Of a stretch of 64,000 nucleotides of DNA, positions 42,676 to 54,703 are shown in pieces; position 1 is the stretch's first letter; the number at the start of each line of letters is the position of its first letter. The notes beneath the pieces are model-generated. The model was not told the origin of the DNA, did not search any database, and was given only the letters and a program-made list of their open reading frames with translations. The stretch comes from Hoeflea sp. IMCC20628. Lineage in GTDB: Bacteria; Pseudomonadota; Alphaproteobacteria; Rhizobiales; Rhizobiaceae. The stretch covers positions 1,568,501-1,632,500 of the forward strand of contig NZ_CP011479.1 of assembly GCF_001011155.1 (NCBI RefSeq), in the 5' to 3' direction. The translations under genes were made by a program, and so were the position numbers.

Positions 42676-43413
42676 GGGCTCGCGAAAATGCCGAATTGCC
42701 GGGGAAAAGCCGCAGCCTTGCACCCAAGATTTCCAATCCCTTGGTTAGAATCTTATCCCCATTTCTTCCCCACCCTGCACCCCCGTGCCACACTGATGTC
42801 GCTCCCGCTGCCGGATGGAACGCGAACGTGTTGGACCAGGTGGGAGGAAGGCCTTTCGGGATTTGCCGTAACGTGCGGTGGGCACCGGGAGGAGGCGGAG
42901 GCCATCGGGGTTCCGCTGGCGGGCGGTCAAGGTGACCGTGCAAAGCCAGCCACCGGGCCGGGTTTCGTTGCGCGCCAGCCGAAAGGCGGGATGCGCGGCG
43001 GGAGATCGGTCCGGGCCTGTGGCGGACATGAGGGCCGGTTGGCCTTCAGGGTCCGTGCCGGAACCTTGCCAGAACCACTCCCGCGGTCGGTCCAGACCGC
43101 GGCCGGAGCAATCCGGGCGGGGATAAACTCCCGAGGGTGCGAGGCGCCGTCTGTCGGATGCGGACATCATCCGGCGATATTCGGGCCGCGCGCGTGCTGC
43201 GCCACCGATCTTTCAGTTTTCCGTAAGGCAAAGCCCGCGTGCGGCCCTCCGGATCAGATCTTCCTCATCACCCCGATTGGAAACACTCCATGCGGGGGCA
43301 TCGCCATGTTCGCGGTAAATTGGAGTGTTTACAAAATGCGAACGCTGAGTGGTCAAAACGACATCTTCTATGAACGCGGGTGACGATCTATATTCACGGC
43401 AAGGAGATCATTC
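42676..43413. other. Long gene-poor stretch, 738 bases
   Basis: Open frames of up to 231 codons exist on the plus strand but have no ribosome site, family motif or normal codon pattern, and overlap equally long frames on the other strand, as expected of high-GC noncoding DNA. A perfect 10-bp inverted repeat lies at 43281-43330. It may contain decayed coding sequence. Confidence 0.5.
43281..43330. repeat. Perfect 10-bp inverted repeat, 30-base spacer
   Basis: AAACACTCCA at 43281 and TGGAGTGTTT at 43321. It lies 84 bases before the dioxygenase start. It could be a widely spaced operator or the ends of a tiny element; no target-site duplication is evident. Confidence 0.45.
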
Positions 43414-44250
43414 ATGACCCAGTTGTCCGAAAACCCCATGCCCGCCCTTTTCCTGTCCCACGGTTCGCCCGACACGGCGATTGCCGACACCCAGGCCGCC
43501 GCCTGGCTCAGGCAGCTGGCTGCGGATCTGCCACGGCCGCGCGCCATTGTCGTCGCCAGCGCTCATTTCGAAGTCGCCGGCAGCGTGGTCGTCTCGGCTG
43601 ATCCGCATCCTGAAACCATCCATGATTTCGGTGGCTTCGCGCCGGAACTCTACGCCATTGAGTATCCCGCTCCGGGCGATCCGGAACTGGCGCAACGCAT
43701 CGCGAGTGATCTGCAGTCGGCGGGCTTTTCGGCCCGAGCCGTGGCAAAACGCGGTTTTGACCATGGTGTCTGGGTGCCGCTGACGCTGGCCTATCCCGAG
43801 GCCGATATTCCGGTGGTGTCGCTTTCGGTCGATCCGAGCAAGGGACCTGAGCATCATTACCGGCTGGGTCAGGCGCTCGCAGGCCTTGGCCGTGAGGGCG
43901 TGCTGATCATCGGCTCAGGCTCGTTCACCCACAATCTCGGCGAGGCCTTCAAGGCATTGAGGACCGGTCAACGCCAGCTTGCAGTGCCAGTCTGGGTGCA
44001 GCAGTTTTCCGACTGGATGAATGAGAAAATCGCTGCCAATGACATTGCGGCATTGCTCGATTATCGCCGTCTGGCACCCTATGCAGTCGAAAACCATCCG
44101 ACTGACGAGCATCTGCTGCCGCTCTATGTGGCGCTCGGGGCTGCCGGTGAGGCGGGCAGGGCCAAACTGGTGCATGACAGCGCCGAATTCGGCGTGCTGG
44201 CGATGACCATGTGGCGGTTTGACAAGGCAAGGGTTGCAGCTACGGCTTAA
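43414..44250 (+). CDS. DODA-type extradiol ring-cleavage dioxygenase (YgiD-like)
   Basis: 278 residues of the LigB superfamily. ALFLSHGSPDTAI (His metal ligand), SAHFEVAGSV (second His), the HDFGGFAPELYAIEYPAPG block and RGFDHGVWVPL (third His) are the DODA signatures. It is homologous to E. coli YgiD and plant 4,5-DOPA dioxygenase; the natural substrate in bacteria is unknown. AAGGAGATCATTC gives a strong ribosome site. A small lipoprotein gene follows 24 bases later. Confidence 0.9.
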   Translation: MTQLSENPMPALFLSHGSPDTAIADTQAAAWLRQLAADLPRPRAIVVASAHFEVAGSVVVSADPHPETIHDFGGFAPELYAIEYPAPGDPELAQRIASDLQSAGFSARAVAKRGFDHGVWVPLTLAYPEADIPVVSLSVDPSKGPEHHYRLGQALAGLGREGVLIIGSGSFTHNLGEAFKALRTGQRQLAVPVWVQQFSDWMNEKIAANDIAALLDYRRLAPYAVENHPTDEHLLPLYVALGAAGEAGRAKLVHDSAEFGVLAMTMWRFDKARVAATA

Positions 44251-44274
44251 CTTGATTTTCACGATGGGTGGCTT

Positions 44275-44508
44275 ATGGCATGTGTCATGAGCTCTTACCG
44301 TCGCCTTGTTCCGCCCTGTCTTGCCCTCGCGCTGGCGCTGTCCGCGTCGGGTTGCGGTACCTATATGGTCGCCAAAACTGTCACTGGCGCCGGGTCCATG
44401 GTGGTTGGCGGTGCGGTTGGCGCTGTCAAACTCACCGGCAAGGCTGTCGGCAAAACCGCCGGCGCCGTTGCCGGTATCGGCCGTGACGAGAGCGCCGAAT
44501 ACGAGTAA
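44275..44508 (+). CDS. Small lipoprotein
   Basis: 77 residues (73 if the ATG at 44287 is used). A signal peptide ends with the lipobox SASGC, so the mature protein begins at Cys27 and is lipid-anchored. The rest is Gly/Val/Ala-rich (TVTGAGSMVVGGAVGAVKLT) with an amphipathic look, ending in an acidic DESAEYE. Function unknown. Confidence 0.72.
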   Translation: MACVMSSYRRLVPPCLALALALSASGCGTYMVAKTVTGAGSMVVGGAVGAVKLTGKAVGKTAGAVAGIGRDESAEYE

Positions 44509-44604
44509 GCAGGCCCCAGCCGGGAGCGGACCATATGCAGGTTTGATCAATCAATCGGATTTCGATGATTTTCAAGTCCGGCAAGTTGGGGTAACACGGC
44601 TGTC

Positions 44605-46290
44605 ATGACCCAGATCCAAACCGCCCAGACCGACACCATCCGCATCGCCGTTGGGCAGCTCAATCCCATCGTTGGCGATATTTCCGGCAATCTCGCCAAG
44701 GCCCGGCAGGCGCGTTCCGACGCCGCCCGCCATGGCGCCGATGTGCTGCTGCTGACCGAGTTGTTCATCTCCGGCTATCCGCCCGAGGATCTGGTGACCA
44801 AACCGGCCTTCCTCAAAAGCTGCCTGAAGGCGATTGAGGAATTGGCGGCCGAGACTGCTGATGGCGGACCGGCGGTGATCATCGGTTATCCGCGTTTTGA
44901 GGGCGACAAGCGCTTCAATTCGGCTGCCGTTCTCGATGGCGGCAAGATCATGGCTTCACGCGACAAGGTGGATTTGCCCAACTATGGCGAATTCGACGAG
45001 AAACGGGTGTTTGATGCCGGCGAGATGCCCGGCCCGGTGGCGCTGCGTGGCGTGCGTTTCGGCATTCCGGTCTGCGAGGATATCTGGGGCGATCTCGGCG
45101 TTTGCGAAACGCTGAGCGAGAGCGGCGCGGAAATTCTCATCGTGCCCAACGGATCGCCCTATTATCGTGGCAAGGTCGACATCCGCCATCAGGTGGTGCT
45201 CAAGCAGGTGATCGAAAGCGGTCTGCCGATGATCTATGCCAACCAGCTCGGCGGTCAGGATGAACTGGTCTTCGATGGCGCCAGCTTCGCCATGAATGCC
45301 GACAAGAGCCTCGCCTTTCAGATGAGCCAGTTCGAGGAAGCCGTTTCGGTCAGTACCTGGAAACGCCAGGCTGATGGCGACTGGGTCTGCGCCAGCGGAC
45401 CCATGTCGCAGATCCCGGTGGCCGAGGAAGCCGATTACCGCGCCTGCATGCTCGGCCTGCGCGATTACGTCAACAAGAACGGATTTCGCAATGTGGTGCT
45501 CGGGCTGTCGGGCGGCATTGATTCGGCCATCTGCGCAGCCCTCGCGGTCGATGCGCTGGGCGAGGAGCGCCTGCGCGCCGTCATGCTGCCCTACCGCTAC
45601 ACCTCTGAGAGCTCGTTCGCCGATGCCGAGGCCTGTGCCCGCGCACTTGGCTGCCGTTACGACACTGTGGCGATCGAGGAGCCGGTACAGGGCTTCCTCA
45701 CCGCACTCGGCGAGATGTTTGAAGGCACCGACGAGGGCATCACCGAGGAAAACCTGCAGAGCCGGGCGCGCGGTGTCATCCTTATGGCGATCTCCAACAA
45801 GTTCGGCTCAATGGTGGTCACCACCGGCAACAAGAGCGAAATGAGCGTCGGCTACGCCACGCTCTATGGCGACATGAATGGCGGCTTCAATCCGATCAAG
45901 GATCTCTACAAGATGCAGGTCTATGCGCTGTCGCGCTGGCGCAACACTCACGTCCCGCCAGGCGCGCTCGGCCCTTCGGGCGAGGTGATCCCGGTCAACA
46001 TCATCGACAAGGCGCCCTCGGCAGAGCTCCGGCCGGATCAGACAGACCAGGATTCGCTGCCGCCCTATCCGGTGCTTGATGATATTCTCGAATGTCTGGT
46101 CGAAAACGAGATGGGCGTCGACGAGATCGTCGCCCGCGGCCATGACGTGGCCACCGTGCACCGCATCGAGCATCTGCTCTATATCGCCGAATACAAGCGG
46201 CGGCAGTCGGCGCCCGGCGTCAAGATCACCCGCAAGAATTTTGGCCGCGACCGGCGTTACCCGATCACCAACCGGTTTAGGGATCGCTGA
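44605..46290 (+). CDS. nadE: Glutamine-dependent NAD+ synthase
   Basis: 561 residues. N-terminal nitrilase-type glutaminase domain with catalytic Glu (LTELFISGYPPED), Lys (DKVDLPNYGEFDE) and Cys (GIPVCEDIWGDLG); C-terminal ATP-pyrophosphatase domain with the P-loop LGLSGGIDSAICAA. It converts deamido-NAD to NAD using glutamine as ammonia source. TGATG joins it to the MFS gene. Confidence 0.95.
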   Translation: MTQIQTAQTDTIRIAVGQLNPIVGDISGNLAKARQARSDAARHGADVLLLTELFISGYPPEDLVTKPAFLKSCLKAIEELAAETADGGPAVIIGYPRFEGDKRFNSAAVLDGGKIMASRDKVDLPNYGEFDEKRVFDAGEMPGPVALRGVRFGIPVCEDIWGDLGVCETLSESGAEILIVPNGSPYYRGKVDIRHQVVLKQVIESGLPMIYANQLGGQDELVFDGASFAMNADKSLAFQMSQFEEAVSVSTWKRQADGDWVCASGPMSQIPVAEEADYRACMLGLRDYVNKNGFRNVVLGLSGGIDSAICAALAVDALGEERLRAVMLPYRYTSESSFADAEACARALGCRYDTVAIEEPVQGFLTALGEMFEGTDEGITEENLQSRARGVILMAISNKFGSMVVTTGNKSEMSVGYATLYGDMNGGFNPIKDLYKMQVYALSRWRNTHVPPGALGPSGEVIPVNIIDKAPSAELRPDQTDQDSLPPYPVLDDILECLVENEMGVDEIVARGHDVATVHRIEHLLYIAEYKRRQSAPGVKITRKNFGRDRRYPITNRFRDR

Positions 46291-47510
46291 TGATTCTGAC
46301 ATTTCTGCGCGACAATGCCCGCTGGGTCGCCGGCGGGTTTTTGCTGACGTTCTTCTCCTCGTTCGGACAGACTTATTTCATCTCGCTGTCAGCAGGTGAA
46401 ATCAGATCCGAATATGGTCTGAGCCATGGCGAGTTCGGCACGCTCTACATGCTGGCAACGCTGGCAAGCGCCGCAACGCTGCCGCAGGTGGGCAAGATCG
46501 TTGACCGGATCTCTGTCGCCTCGACGGTGCTGCTGGCCGCACCGGTTCTGGCCATTGCCTGCATCCTGATGGCCTGGTCGCGCTCGCTGGCGCTGCTGGT
46601 GCTCTCGGTCTATCTGCTCAGGCTGTTCGGGCAGGGCATGTTCAGCCACATCGCCATGACCGCGATGGGACGCTGGTTTGCCGCCCAGCGCGGCCGGGCG
46701 ATATCGCTGACGGCCATCGGGGTGAATTTCGGCGAGGCGATATTTCCGATCAGCTTCGTTACCGTGACGGCCCTCGTCGGCTGGCGCGGCTCCTGGCTGG
46801 TGGCGGCAGCCGTCCTCATTCTGGTCGCCCTCCCGGCGATCTACAATCTGCTCAAGCTCGAGCGAACACCGCAATCGGTGGCGAAAAAATCCGGCGCCGC
46901 TGCGGTTCGGGACTGGACCCGCGCCGAGGTAATCCGCGATCCCTTGTTCTGGGCTGCGCTGTCGGGGGTGATGGCGCCGGCAGTCATCGGCACAACCGTG
47001 TTCTTCCATCAAGTCTATCTGTCAGAGTTGCGCGGCTGGCCGCCGAGTGTATTTGCTGCCTCGTTTGCCATCATGTCTTCTATGACCATTATCTTCGCGC
47101 TGATTTCTGGACAGCTGGTCGACCGGTTTTCCGCCATCCGGATGCTGCCGGTGTTCCTGGTTCCGCTGTCGCTGTCGTGTTTCGTGCTGGCATCGACGGA
47201 TGCCCCGTGGGGCGCTTACGTGTTCATGGCGCTGATGGGGGTCTCCTACGGATTTTCGTCAACCCTGTTCGGCGCCCTCTGGCCCGAGGTCTACGGCGCC
47301 AGGCATCTCGGAAGCATTCGTTCGCTGATCGTCGCCTTCATGGTGTTCGGCACGGCCATCGGGCCGGGCGTGACCGGTGTGCTGATTGATCTGGGTGTCT
47401 CGTATCCGGCTCAGATCGCCGCGATGGGCGTCTATTGCGTGCTGATCAGCACCGTGCTGATCCAGGTCAGCCGTAAAGCGCTGGCGCGGCGGCAGGCTTA
47501 CCCGGTGTAG
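46290..47510 (+). CDS. MFS transporter
   Basis: 406 residues with 12 predicted spans. The loop 2-3 region (LPQVGKIVDRISVAS) and GEFGTLYMLATLASAATLPQ fit the major facilitator pattern, and the central loop (LKLERTPQSVAKKSGAAAVR) splits the halves. FFHQVYLSELRGWPPSVFAA is typical of the oxalate/formate-antiporter-like or monocarboxylate branch. Substrate unknown. Overlaps nadE by one base, so the two are cotranscribed, which hints at a link to NAD precursors; weak inference. Confidence 0.87.
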   Translation: MILTFLRDNARWVAGGFLLTFFSSFGQTYFISLSAGEIRSEYGLSHGEFGTLYMLATLASAATLPQVGKIVDRISVASTVLLAAPVLAIACILMAWSRSLALLVLSVYLLRLFGQGMFSHIAMTAMGRWFAAQRGRAISLTAIGVNFGEAIFPISFVTVTALVGWRGSWLVAAAVLILVALPAIYNLLKLERTPQSVAKKSGAAAVRDWTRAEVIRDPLFWAALSGVMAPAVIGTTVFFHQVYLSELRGWPPSVFAASFAIMSSMTIIFALISGQLVDRFSAIRMLPVFLVPLSLSCFVLASTDAPWGAYVFMALMGVSYGFSSTLFGALWPEVYGARHLGSIRSLIVAFMVFGTAIGPGVTGVLIDLGVSYPAQIAAMGVYCVLISTVLIQVSRKALARRQAYPV

Positions 47511-47557
47511 TTTCCGGGTTGGATCCAGATGTGTGGAGCCTCAATCGAATGTTCAAT

Positions 47558-48727
47558 TCAGCGGATCAGCGTCTGCGGCCCGGCTTTCAGGTCGAGATGA
47601 TCGGACTGGTCAGGCAGGAAGGTCGGTCCGACCATTCGAACCTGCTGGCGTTCCTCGGTGAGCGGCCGTTCGGTGCTTGAGGCGGCAAGCACTGCAGCCA
47701 CGTCTTCCGATGTCAGGCGCATCTCGGCATCAAGGATGGTTTCGGGATCCTCGCCCGGGTCGGGCCGGTTGAACGGGCGGACCCAGGTCGTCACCGGCGC
47801 GTCAGCCGTGGCCGAGCCGTTCAGGATTGCCTCGCGGCGCTGCATTTCCTTGAAGAAGGCCCCCATGTTGCAGCCGCAGGCCTTGCTCATCGGCGCACCG
47901 ATATTGCGGTAGGCGAATGCGTTGGGCATCTCGGTATAGGGTTCGCGGGTCCGGGCGGAGACCATGTCCTCGCTTTCCTGTCCGTAGGCGGAATGAAAAT
48001 ACAGCTCCGCCTTGGTGCCGGGACACATCATCTGGCAGGTCCGTTCATCCCGACCAAAATCGGAGGGTGAAGCGGCTGAAGAGACCGGGAAGAAGAATCC
48101 GTCGCAACTGCGGACACACAGGGTCCGGTAGTTCCCGCCACTCGATGCCCTTGGTTCGACCACGATTTTTGACCGCGACGTGCTTGCGGTGACGGAAGGG
48201 CTGACCTTGCCGCCACTGTCACCGATAATGGCAACGAGGCCGGTGCTTTTTGGCTTGCGCGAGTTCACGGCGTCTGCTTGCCCCTTGAGTGCGGCGGCGC
48301 GGATGGATGCACGCTTGCCGTCGCAATCATTGGCTTTGAGTTCCGCCTGAATGCGCCGTTTGAGCACCTTGTTCGATCGGCGGGCGTAGGAGTCCCGCTT
48401 GCGCTCGAGGGCGGCGAGATTGGCGTTCATCTTGGTATGCGCCGAGGTGAGCTTGGCGCAGGCCTTGGCGTTCTTGCCACCCAGGACGATGACGCTGCCG
48501 GAACTGCAGCCGAAGCGCTTTAAATCAGACCGCACCTGGTTGATCTGCTGTTCCTGCTTGACCGCTGCTTCGGCAAAACGCCTGAAATTTTTAGACGATC
48601 CGGTTGAATTGGCGTTGACGAGTTGCGCCTTGAGCTGTGTGCAAACCGCAGATGCTTCCGCCGCGCCTGTACCTGAAAGGGCAAGGGCGAGAACCAGCAA
48701 GTGACTGCGAAACCAGACGCGAGGCAT
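47558..48727 (-). CDS. Exported DUF2865 protein
   Basis: 389 residues from MPRVWFRSHLLVLALALSGT, the start of a signal peptide (an ATG six codons earlier is possible). A Lys/Arg-rich helical part (about 25-140) leads to the DUF2865 core: TLCVRSCDGFFFPVSSAASP, ERTCQMMCPGTKAELYF and SKACGCNMG with conserved Cys. The C-terminus is acidic. Conserved in Rhizobiales, function unknown, probably envelope-associated. Convergent with the MFS gene. Confidence 0.82.
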   Translation of the reverse strand: MPRVWFRSHLLVLALALSGTGAAEASAVCTQLKAQLVNANSTGSSKNFRRFAEAAVKQEQQINQVRSDLKRFGCSSGSVIVLGGKNAKACAKLTSAHTKMNANLAALERKRDSYARRSNKVLKRRIQAELKANDCDGKRASIRAAALKGQADAVNSRKPKSTGLVAIIGDSGGKVSPSVTASTSRSKIVVEPRASSGGNYRTLCVRSCDGFFFPVSSAASPSDFGRDERTCQMMCPGTKAELYFHSAYGQESEDMVSARTREPYTEMPNAFAYRNIGAPMSKACGCNMGAFFKEMQRREAILNGSATADAPVTTWVRPFNRPDPGEDPETILDAEMRLTSEDVAAVLAASSTERPLTEERQQVRMVGPTFLPDQSDHLDLKAGPQTLIR

Positions 48728-48891
48728 GACTTTTGACTCCAACACAACGACAAACCCGTTCTATGACATCAAGATTAAATCTTCGATGGCATTGCAGTTT
48801 GCATTGTAATCGTTGTGTGGATTTGCGCCAATCACATCCGGTTGTTTACCTTAACCTGCGGCTGGAAGGTCATCGAAAACGCCAGATTCAA

Positions 48892-51207
<2,316 letters not shown>

Positions 51208-51533
51208 TTGCAGTTCTTCTCTTCAAGGGCAATTGGAGGATGATCGACGGGTAAGCAGACCCGGTTCAACAATCTGTGCGGCGAAGCGAGCGTTGGATTT
51301 GCAAGATGATACGGTAAGGCGTGGCCGAGGCGATAATCCCGTCCTGCTTCAAACTTGCCGATGCGCAGCAATTGGCGGCGACAAATTCACCATCTTCGGT
51401 GCGATTGACGCCGATTCGACCCGATATCATGCGGATTTCCCCCTCGAAAAAGCTTGATTGACCGACCTCAGTTCTAGTGCTGATCCATCCCGAATGAAAC
51501 CTGTTTGATGATCCGGTCCGACGCGCGATAAAC
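51208..51533. other. Intergenic, 326 bases
   Basis: Upstream of the malic enzyme gene and downstream of the epimerase gene, both on the minus strand. It should hold the malic enzyme promoter. No strong hairpin or conserved box was found. Confidence 0.4.
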
Positions 51534-52517
51534 TCAGCCCCAGAGTTCGGCAGACGGCGGAGAAACTAGCGACCCCGTATAGACCAGCCCCGGAGACCGG
51601 TCGCGTGCAAGCAGCAGCGGTCCGTCAAGATCGACCCAGTCCGCATCCTGGGCCAACAGCACTGCCGGGGCCATGGCCAGGGATGAGCCGACCATGCAGC
51701 CGATCATCACGCCGAAGCCAAGTTCACGGGCGCGGTCACGCATGCGCAGGGCTTCAGTAAGGCCACCGGTCTTGTCGAGCTTGATGTTGATCGCATCATA
51801 GCGATCCGACAGTGATTCGAGATCGGCAAGTGTGTGGACGCTTTCATCAGCGCAAATAGGCACCGGGTGGGGGATATGCGCCAGAATTTCGTCCTTGCCT
51901 GCAGGCATGGGCTGTTCGATCAGGCCAATATGCAGTTCGGCTGCGAGCAGCAGGTGTTCACGGATGTTGCTTTCGTCCCAGCCTTCATTGGCATCGAGAA
52001 TGATTTCCGCATCGGGCGCAGCGCTGGCCACGGCATGCATGCGGGCGCGATCGTCGGATGTGCCGACCTTGACCTTGAGCAGTTTCTGGGAGGTGTGGGC
52101 GCGGGCCTGATCCGCCATGTCGGCGGGCTCGCCGAGCGAAATCGTCACCGCGGTGGGGACCGGGCGCGGCAGAATGCGGCAGGCAGTTGTCGAGACCCGG
52201 GTGCCGCTGAGTTTGGCTTCGAGATCCCACAGGGCGCAATCAATGGCGTTGCGAGCGGCGCCCGCTGCCATGGCGCTTTGCAGCTCTTCCCGGCTCATCC
52301 CTGATGCGATGGCGTCGTTAAAGGCTTTGATCGCTTCCATGACGCCTTCGACGGTTTCGCCGTAGCGCGCGTAGGGAACACATTCTCCGTGGCCGCTGAC
52401 GCCATTGTCGCTGATGGTGCAGGTGACGACTTCGGCAGATGTCTTGGCGCCGCGCGAGATTGTGAAAGCGCGGGTGAGCGGAAAGCTGTCGATCTTGGCA
52501 TGAAGTTGTCTGGGCAT
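51534..52517 (-). CDS. Enolase-superfamily dipeptide epimerase (L-Ala-D/L-Glu type; DgcA-like)
   Basis: 327 residues from MPRQLHAKIDSFPLTRAFTI; an earlier in-frame ATG adds 26 residues without family match. Enolase-fold features: LLKVKVG (KxK acid/base), metal ligands in IILDANEGW, LIEQPMP and ICADESVHTL, and the second Lys in INIKLDKTGGL. These match dipeptide epimerases that recycle peptidoglycan peptides, and the related N-acetyl-D-glutamate racemase DgcA. Single gene. Confidence 0.83.
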   Translation of the reverse strand: MPRQLHAKIDSFPLTRAFTISRGAKTSAEVVTCTISDNGVSGHGECVPYARYGETVEGVMEAIKAFNDAIASGMSREELQSAMAAGAARNAIDCALWDLEAKLSGTRVSTTACRILPRPVPTAVTISLGEPADMADQARAHTSQKLLKVKVGTSDDRARMHAVASAAPDAEIILDANEGWDESNIREHLLLAAELHIGLIEQPMPAGKDEILAHIPHPVPICADESVHTLADLESLSDRYDAINIKLDKTGGLTEALRMRDRARELGFGVMIGCMVGSSLAMAPAVLLAQDADWVDLDGPLLLARDRSPGLVYTGSLVSPPSAELWG

Positions 52518-52608
52518 TGGTGCGTGTCCGTGAATAAAGTGTCGAATACAGTGTAGACAGGCGCTTATACGGTTCCTGTCCGGTGACAGTTCCAAGGCGA
52601 CCCGCTAT

Positions 52609-53808
52609 GTGTGGATCATGTTGACCGAACAGCAAAAAGATACAAGAGCCGATGTCCATATCGGGCGCGCCAGTGGTCCGTCGCCGCGGGTCGAACGGCG
52701 CGTCTCGGAAGATGGCGAGACGCTTGTTCTCTCCGGTGACTGGCGTCATGCGGCGATTTCAGGGGTATATGGCAAATTGCTGGAAATCCAAGATAGCCTG
52801 TCGGGGAAATCCCTCAACATCAACCTGGCGGAAGTCAGCAATTTCGACACTGCCGGCGCCTGGCTGGTGCGCAAGACGATGGCAGCAGCCCACGCCTGCG
52901 GCGCAGAGGCAAATGTGGTGGGTGCGACAGAACCGGTGGAGAGCTTGATTGCGGCGATCCCGGACATGGTGGATCGGGCTGCACGTGTGGCTCCGGACCG
53001 TCAGCCGCTGTTTGAACGGATATTCGCCCCGATCGGCAAGGGCATGTATGAGCTCTATGATGACCTCATAGCATCGCTGTACATTCTGGGATCGGCGGTT
53101 CGCGGGGCGCAGCTCAAGCTCGACCGGTCTTCCGGAATTTCCCCGGCGTCGATTGTCACCCATATGGACCAGATGGGTGTTCGTGCGGTGCCGATCATCA
53201 TGCTGATGAGCTTTCTCATCGGTGCGATTATTGCCCAGCAGGGTGCGTTTCAGCTGCGCTATTTCGGCGCCGAGGTCTTTGTCGTCGATCTCGTCGGAAT
53301 TCTGCAATTGCGCGAAATCGGCGTGCTTTTGACTGCGATCATGATCGCCGGACGGTCCGGCAGCGCGATTACCGCGGAAATCGGCTCGATGAAGATGCGC
53401 GAGGAGGTCGACGCACTCAAGGTGATGGGCTTGAACCCTATCGGCGTGCTGGTATTCCCGCGGATGGTGGCGTTGACGGTTGTGTTGCCGCTTCTCACCG
53501 TTGTGGCAAATTTTGCTGCGCTGCTCGGTGCCGCTGCCGTAGTCTGGACCTATTCCGGTATTACGCCCGACGTCTTCGTGGCGCGGCTGCGCGAGGCCAT
53601 CGACATGTCGACGATCACATCGGGCATGATCAAGGCTCCGTTCATGGCGCTGATCATCGGCATCGTCGCATCGGTGGAAGGCATGAAGGTTGGCGGCAGC
53701 GCCGAATCTCTGGGCCGGCGGGTGACGGCTTCGGTCGTCAAGGCGATCTTTGTTGTTATCCTTGTCGATGGCCTGTTCGCCATGTTCTACGCGGCAATCG
53801 ACTTTTGA
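52609..53808 (+). CDS. mlaE: Mla-type ABC transporter permease with N-terminal STAS domain
   Basis: 399 residues (396 if the ATG at 52618 is used). The first 110 or so form a STAS-like domain (SGKSLNINLAEVSNFDTAGA), the role played by separate MlaB in E. coli. The rest is MlaE permease: SLIVTHMDQMGVRAVPIIM-like start and the GRSGSAITAEIGSMKMREEV, DALKVMGLNPI motif. It sits in the inner membrane and moves phospholipids or other lipids between membranes with the following genes. The ATPase gene starts 10 bases later. Confidence 0.9.
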   Translation: MWIMLTEQQKDTRADVHIGRASGPSPRVERRVSEDGETLVLSGDWRHAAISGVYGKLLEIQDSLSGKSLNINLAEVSNFDTAGAWLVRKTMAAAHACGAEANVVGATEPVESLIAAIPDMVDRAARVAPDRQPLFERIFAPIGKGMYELYDDLIASLYILGSAVRGAQLKLDRSSGISPASIVTHMDQMGVRAVPIIMLMSFLIGAIIAQQGAFQLRYFGAEVFVVDLVGILQLREIGVLLTAIMIAGRSGSAITAEIGSMKMREEVDALKVMGLNPIGVLVFPRMVALTVVLPLLTVVANFAALLGAAAVVWTYSGITPDVFVARLREAIDMSTITSGMIKAPFMALIIGIVASVEGMKVGGSAESLGRRVTASVVKAIFVVILVDGLFAMFYAAIDF

Positions 53809-53818
53809 ACAGGATCCG

Positions 53819-54703
53819 ATGACCCCGCAAGACCCCAATCACTCTGATCGTCTGGTGCCAGACCCCGAGCTCGAGCGCGAGGTGATCCTCTCGGCGCGCG
53901 ACGTCACCGTTGCGTTTGGGCGCAATGTGGTGCTCGATCATCTTGATCTTGATGTTTATCGCGGCGAGATACTGGGATTTGTCGGCGGTTCCGGTACCGG
54001 AAAATCGGTGTTGATGCGATCGATACTGCGGCTGATTCCGCGGCAGCATGGGGTTATCCGGATTCTCGGCGAGGATTATGATCAGGTCGACGAAGCCACG
54101 AAAATTCAGCTCGATATGCGCCTGGGTGTATTGTTTCAGCAGGGCGCGCTGTTTTCGGCGCTGACAGTGCGCGAGAACATTCAGGTTCCGATGCGGGAGT
54201 ACCTGGATCTTCCCAAGAAACTGATGGATGAACTGGCGGAGCTGAAGGTGGCAATGGTCGGGCTTACGCCTGACGCGGCGGACAAATACCCATCAGAACT
54301 GTCCGGCGGAATGATCAAACGGGCAGCGCTGGCACGTGCACTGGCGCTTGATCCGGATCTGGTTTTCCTGGATGAGCCGACCTCCGGGCTGGACCCGATC
54401 GGAGCGGCGGAATTCGATGAGCTGATCGCCCAGTTGCGTGACACGATGGGACTAACCGTCTACATGGTGACCCATGATCTCGACAGCCTGTTCTCTGTCT
54501 GCGACAGGATCGCCGTTCTGGGCCAGAAACGCGTGCTGGTGGAAGGAACCATCGATGACATGCTTTCATTTGACGACCCTTGGGTGCAATCCTATTTTCA
54601 AGGCAAGAGAGCGCGCTTGATCCCAAGCCATACCCGGAATCAAGATGTTAAGCAGGACCCGGAACCTAACCCGGCCGGCAGCAAGAAAAGCGAAGCGAAG
54701 TAA
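53819..54703 (+). CDS. mlaF: Mla-type ABC transporter ATPase
   Basis: 294 residues from ATG (MTPQDPNHSDRL); upstream in-frame codons overlap the permease end. Walker A FVGGSGTGKSVLM, signature LSGGMIKRAALARALA, Walker B LVFLDEPTSGLDP and the H-loop VYMVTHDLDSL are intact. The N-terminal 25 residues and C-terminal 30 are polar extensions. It powers the MCE lipid transport complex. TAATG links it to the MCE gene. Confidence 0.93.
   Translation: MTPQDPNHSDRLVPDPELEREVILSARDVTVAFGRNVVLDHLDLDVYRGEILGFVGGSGTGKSVLMRSILRLIPRQHGVIRILGEDYDQVDEATKIQLDMRLGVLFQQGALFSALTVRENIQVPMREYLDLPKKLMDELAELKVAMVGLTPDAADKYPSELSGGMIKRAALARALALDPDLVFLDEPTSGLDPIGAAEFDELIAQLRDTMGLTVYMVTHDLDSLFSVCDRIAVLGQKRVLVEGTIDDMLSFDDPWVQSYFQGKRARLIPSHTRNQDVKQDPEPNPAGSKKSEAK

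Noticed and set aside
42688-43383. A 231-codon plus-strand frame in the gap before the dioxygenase gene
   Set aside because: No ribosome site, irregular composition, overlaps comparable frames on the other strand, and starts at the edge of the RIME-like repeat.
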